The notes under the pieces were generated by a model. That model ran no database searches, was not told the origin of the DNA, and saw only the letters and a list, made by a program, of their open reading frames with translations. The translations under genes were made by a program, and so were the position numbers. DNA of 8,298 nucleotides from Bacteroidota bacterium (GTDB lineage: Bacteria > Bacteroidota > Bacteroidia > Chitinophagales > Chitinophagaceae): the NCBI GenBank assembly GCA_023436685.1, contig JAEZIL010000039.1:1-8298 (forward strand), given 5' to 3'. How positions within the stretch are numbered: position 1 is the stretch's first letter; every line of letters begins with the position of its first letter. Below are positions 6,787 through 8,298 of the stretch, one piece after another.

Positions 6787-6908
6787 ATGGTATAAGCTAT
6801 GAATTGGATAAAATTATACTAAAATGAGGCACAAAAGCACCCTACCTTAGTCATTTTAACACCAATACTTAAAATTATAATGTTGGGAAATTTGTTGGAA
6901 AAATAAAT
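6787..6908. promoter_or_regulatory. Divergent promoter/operator region between the GlxA-type regulator and the DinB gene
   Basis: These 122 A/T-rich bases must hold both promoters. For the regulator (minus), TAATTTTA at 6809-6816 is one base off TAnnTTTG, with TTTTG at 6832-6836 upstream, but the 15-base gap is shorter than usual. For the DinB gene (plus), TAATGTTG (6878-6885) is also one base off, with only a TTTT at 6854-6857 upstream. TGTTGG occurs twice as a direct repeat, at 6881-6886 and 6893-6898, just before the DinB start. No element is a clear match. Confidence 0.35.
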
Positions 6909-7406
6909 ATGAATACACGCCGTGAAGTAATTCAAACCTTAGATCAACTTATTAAAGAGGTATCATTAATACCGGAGGATAAAATAAACATAGTACCTTT
7001 TGCAGGTAGTTGGACAGCAGGACAGCTAGTAAGGCATCTGATAAAATCGTACAATGTAATACAGGCGATACATGGACATGTAACCCCAACAGAACGTGAG
7101 CCTGATATGAACTATGGGGAAATAGCAAAAATATTTCTCGATTTTTCAACCAGATTTCAATCGCCTGATTTCATTGAACCGGAAGTGCAGGCATACGATA
7201 AAACACAATTATTAGCATCACTTCGGCAAACATTGCATGATACTGAAAATGCAATAGCTACATTAGACCTTAGCATGACCTGCGAAGATCTGGAGCTACC
7301 GGGAGCAAATACCAAATTTACCCGCCTGGAATGGCTCTATATGATGCACTGCCATACTCAGAGACATGTACGCCAATTAAAAAACATAAAACAGCATTTA
7401 GAATAA
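6909..7406 (+). CDS. DinB-family four-helix metal-binding protein
   Basis: The product has 165 residues, typical for the DinB/YfiT-like superfamily. The family's His triad can be placed: His43 in SWTAGQLVRHLIKS (34-47), and His149 with His153 in MHCHTQRHVRQL (146-157), the HxxxH-type C-terminal motif; His147 is nearby. The W-T-G-Q-x-x-x-H pattern in helix two is the usual DinB signature. Superfamily members bind a divalent metal, and several use low-molecular-weight thiols such as bacillithiol in transferase or detoxification reactions; the reaction here is unknown. The protein has no signal peptide and should be cytoplasmic. The ATG at 6909 follows the A/T-rich leader AAAAATAAAT, with no Shine-Dalgarno. 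The hydrolase gene starts 13 bases after its stop, so the two form an operon divergent from the GlxA-type regulator. Confidence 0.85.
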   Translation: MNTRREVIQTLDQLIKEVSLIPEDKINIVPFAGSWTAGQLVRHLIKSYNVIQAIHGHVTPTEREPDMNYGEIAKIFLDFSTRFQSPDFIEPEVQAYDKTQLLASLRQTLHDTENAIATLDLSMTCEDLELPGANTKFTRLEWLYMMHCHTQRHVRQLKNIKQHLE

Positions 7407-7419
7407 TTTATCAACCTTT

Positions 7420-8238
7420 ATGAAACATCTTGCTATTATTATTGTAAGTTTTATAATTATGTCAACAACAGCAGCAGAAGGGAAATATGCCAGTATAAAT
7501 GGTATTAACATGTATTACGAAGTACATGGCAAAGGTAAACCCCTGGTTTTAATACATGGTGGTGGTTCAACCATTGAAACAACCTATGGAAGGGTACTGC
7601 CGTTGCTTGCTAAAACACATAAAATAATAGCAGTAGAACTACAAGTACATGGCCATACATCGGATAGAAATTCGCCAATAAGCTTTGAGCAGGATGCAGA
7701 AGATGTTGCAGCATTATTAAAATACTTGCAAATAGAAAAAGCCGATGTGATGGGCTTTAGTAATGGAGGCACTACAACCATGTACCTGGCTGCACGCTAC
7801 CCCAAGTTGGTAAATAAAATAATATTGGCATCGTGTATGTATAAACGTAGTGGTGTGCCCGAGCAGTTTTGGGAAGCAATGAAAACACCTAAATTCTCTG
7901 ATATGCCTCAAGCATATAAAGACGAGTATAAAAAGGTGGCACCTAAGCCCGAGCTATTGGACACCATGTTTAACAAATGCGCGCAACGCATGCAAATGTT
8001 TAAAGATGTACCCGAGGAAGAAATAAGAGCGATAAAAGCACCATCATTAATAATTGCAGGTGATAAAGATGTACCTACGCCTGAACATTTGGTAGAAATG
8101 TATCGCAATTTACCCAACTCATCGCTTATAATAGTGCCCGGAGGACACGGCGACTACCTGGGCGAAGTAACAACTTTAAAAAATAATACACAGCAGTATG
8201 AATATGTACTGCCAATGATAGAGGCATTCCTTCAATAA
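7420..8238 (+). CDS. Exported alpha/beta-fold hydrolase
   Basis: The product has 272 residues. Residues 1-19 form a likely Sec signal peptide (MKHLAIIIVSFIIMSTTAA), so the enzyme should act in the periplasm or outside. The hydrolase fold is complete: YYEVHGKGKPLVLIHGGG (32-49) with the oxyanion-hole HGGG, nucleophile Ser114 in GFSNGG (112-117), Asp217 in IIAGDKD (211-217) as probable acid, and His243 in PGGHGDY (240-246) as the base. A cap region covers about 140-205. The strand-4 loop reads ELQVHGHTSDR (73-83), where relatives usually have a Gly at residue 76 (LQGHGxT); Val76 is a small oddity. The substrate is unknown; related sequences are annotated as generic esterases or hydrolases. It follows the DinB gene after 13 bases on the same strand, although one product is exported and the other is not. 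Confidence 0.88.
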   Translation: MKHLAIIIVSFIIMSTTAAEGKYASINGINMYYEVHGKGKPLVLIHGGGSTIETTYGRVLPLLAKTHKIIAVELQVHGHTSDRNSPISFEQDAEDVAALLKYLQIEKADVMGFSNGGTTTMYLAARYPKLVNKIILASCMYKRSGVPEQFWEAMKTPKFSDMPQAYKDEYKKVAPKPELLDTMFNKCAQRMQMFKDVPEEEIRAIKAPSLIIAGDKDVPTPEHLVEMYRNLPNSSLIIVPGGHGDYLGEVTTLKNNTQQYEYVLPMIEAFLQ

Positions 8239-8298
8239 CACTTCAACACAAAGACCCTTCGTGCATGTTATTAGATGAAGCTAACTTTATATAAACAG

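Noticed and set aside
8239..8298. Possible start of another gene in the last 60 bases
   Set aside because: The only ATG frame (from about 8265) stops after nine codons. A TAACTTTA near the end is one base off a -7 box and might belong to a gene beyond the window, but cannot be supported here.
1..8298. CRISPR arrays, insertion sequences, tRNA/rRNA genes, riboswitches, attachment sites
   Set aside because: Looked for regularly spaced repeats, terminal inverted repeats with transposase-like frames, and cloverleaf-like segments; none was seen by eye.

Overview
The window looks like a chromosomal segment of a Bacteroidota bacterium, probably a Chitinophagaceae-like member (the family level is inference). 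The evidence is a secreted protease ending in a type IX secretion (T9SS) sorting domain, a GT-C membrane protein of a type common in this phylum, almost no Shine-Dalgarno sites, one perfect match to the Bacteroidota -7 promoter box (TAnnTTTG), and an AT-rich composition. There is no sign of phage, transposon, CRISPR, tRNA or rRNA.

Layout from left to right. The 3' end of rsmD (1-122) is followed six bases later by complete coaD (129-599), the coenzyme A biosynthesis enzyme. A small DUF1232 membrane protein (596-910, minus) meets coaD tail to tail with a 4-base overlap. A perfect 12-bp-stem terminator (981-1010) closes the next minus-strand operon, which reads 3320 to 1012. That operon encodes a 612-residue C10-family (streptopain-like) cysteine protease with signal peptide, propeptide, catalytic domain, PPC-like domain and T9SS tail. 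A secreted 156-residue protein of unknown function follows, whose start codon overlaps the protease stop (TAATG).

Across a 205-base divergent intergenic region, a 623-residue polytopic GT-C-type glycosyltransferase-like protein (3526-5397) runs on the plus strand. It converges, with only 10 bases between stops, on a minus-strand pair: a group III truncated hemoglobin (5408-5800) and, upstream of it, a GlxA-type regulator with a DJ-1/PfpI domain fused to an AraC helix-turn-helix (5812-6786). Divergent from the regulator across 122 bases is a plus-strand pair: a DinB-fold metal-binding protein (6909-7406) and an exported alpha/beta hydrolase (7420-8238). The last 60 bases hold no gene I can support.

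The left part is housekeeping. The two more interesting units are the translationally coupled protease plus unknown secreted partner, and the right-hand cluster in which a DJ-1/AraC regulator sits between a truncated hemoglobin and a DinB/hydrolase pair, which may be a stress or detoxification module (inference). I see no clear evidence of a wholly new system.
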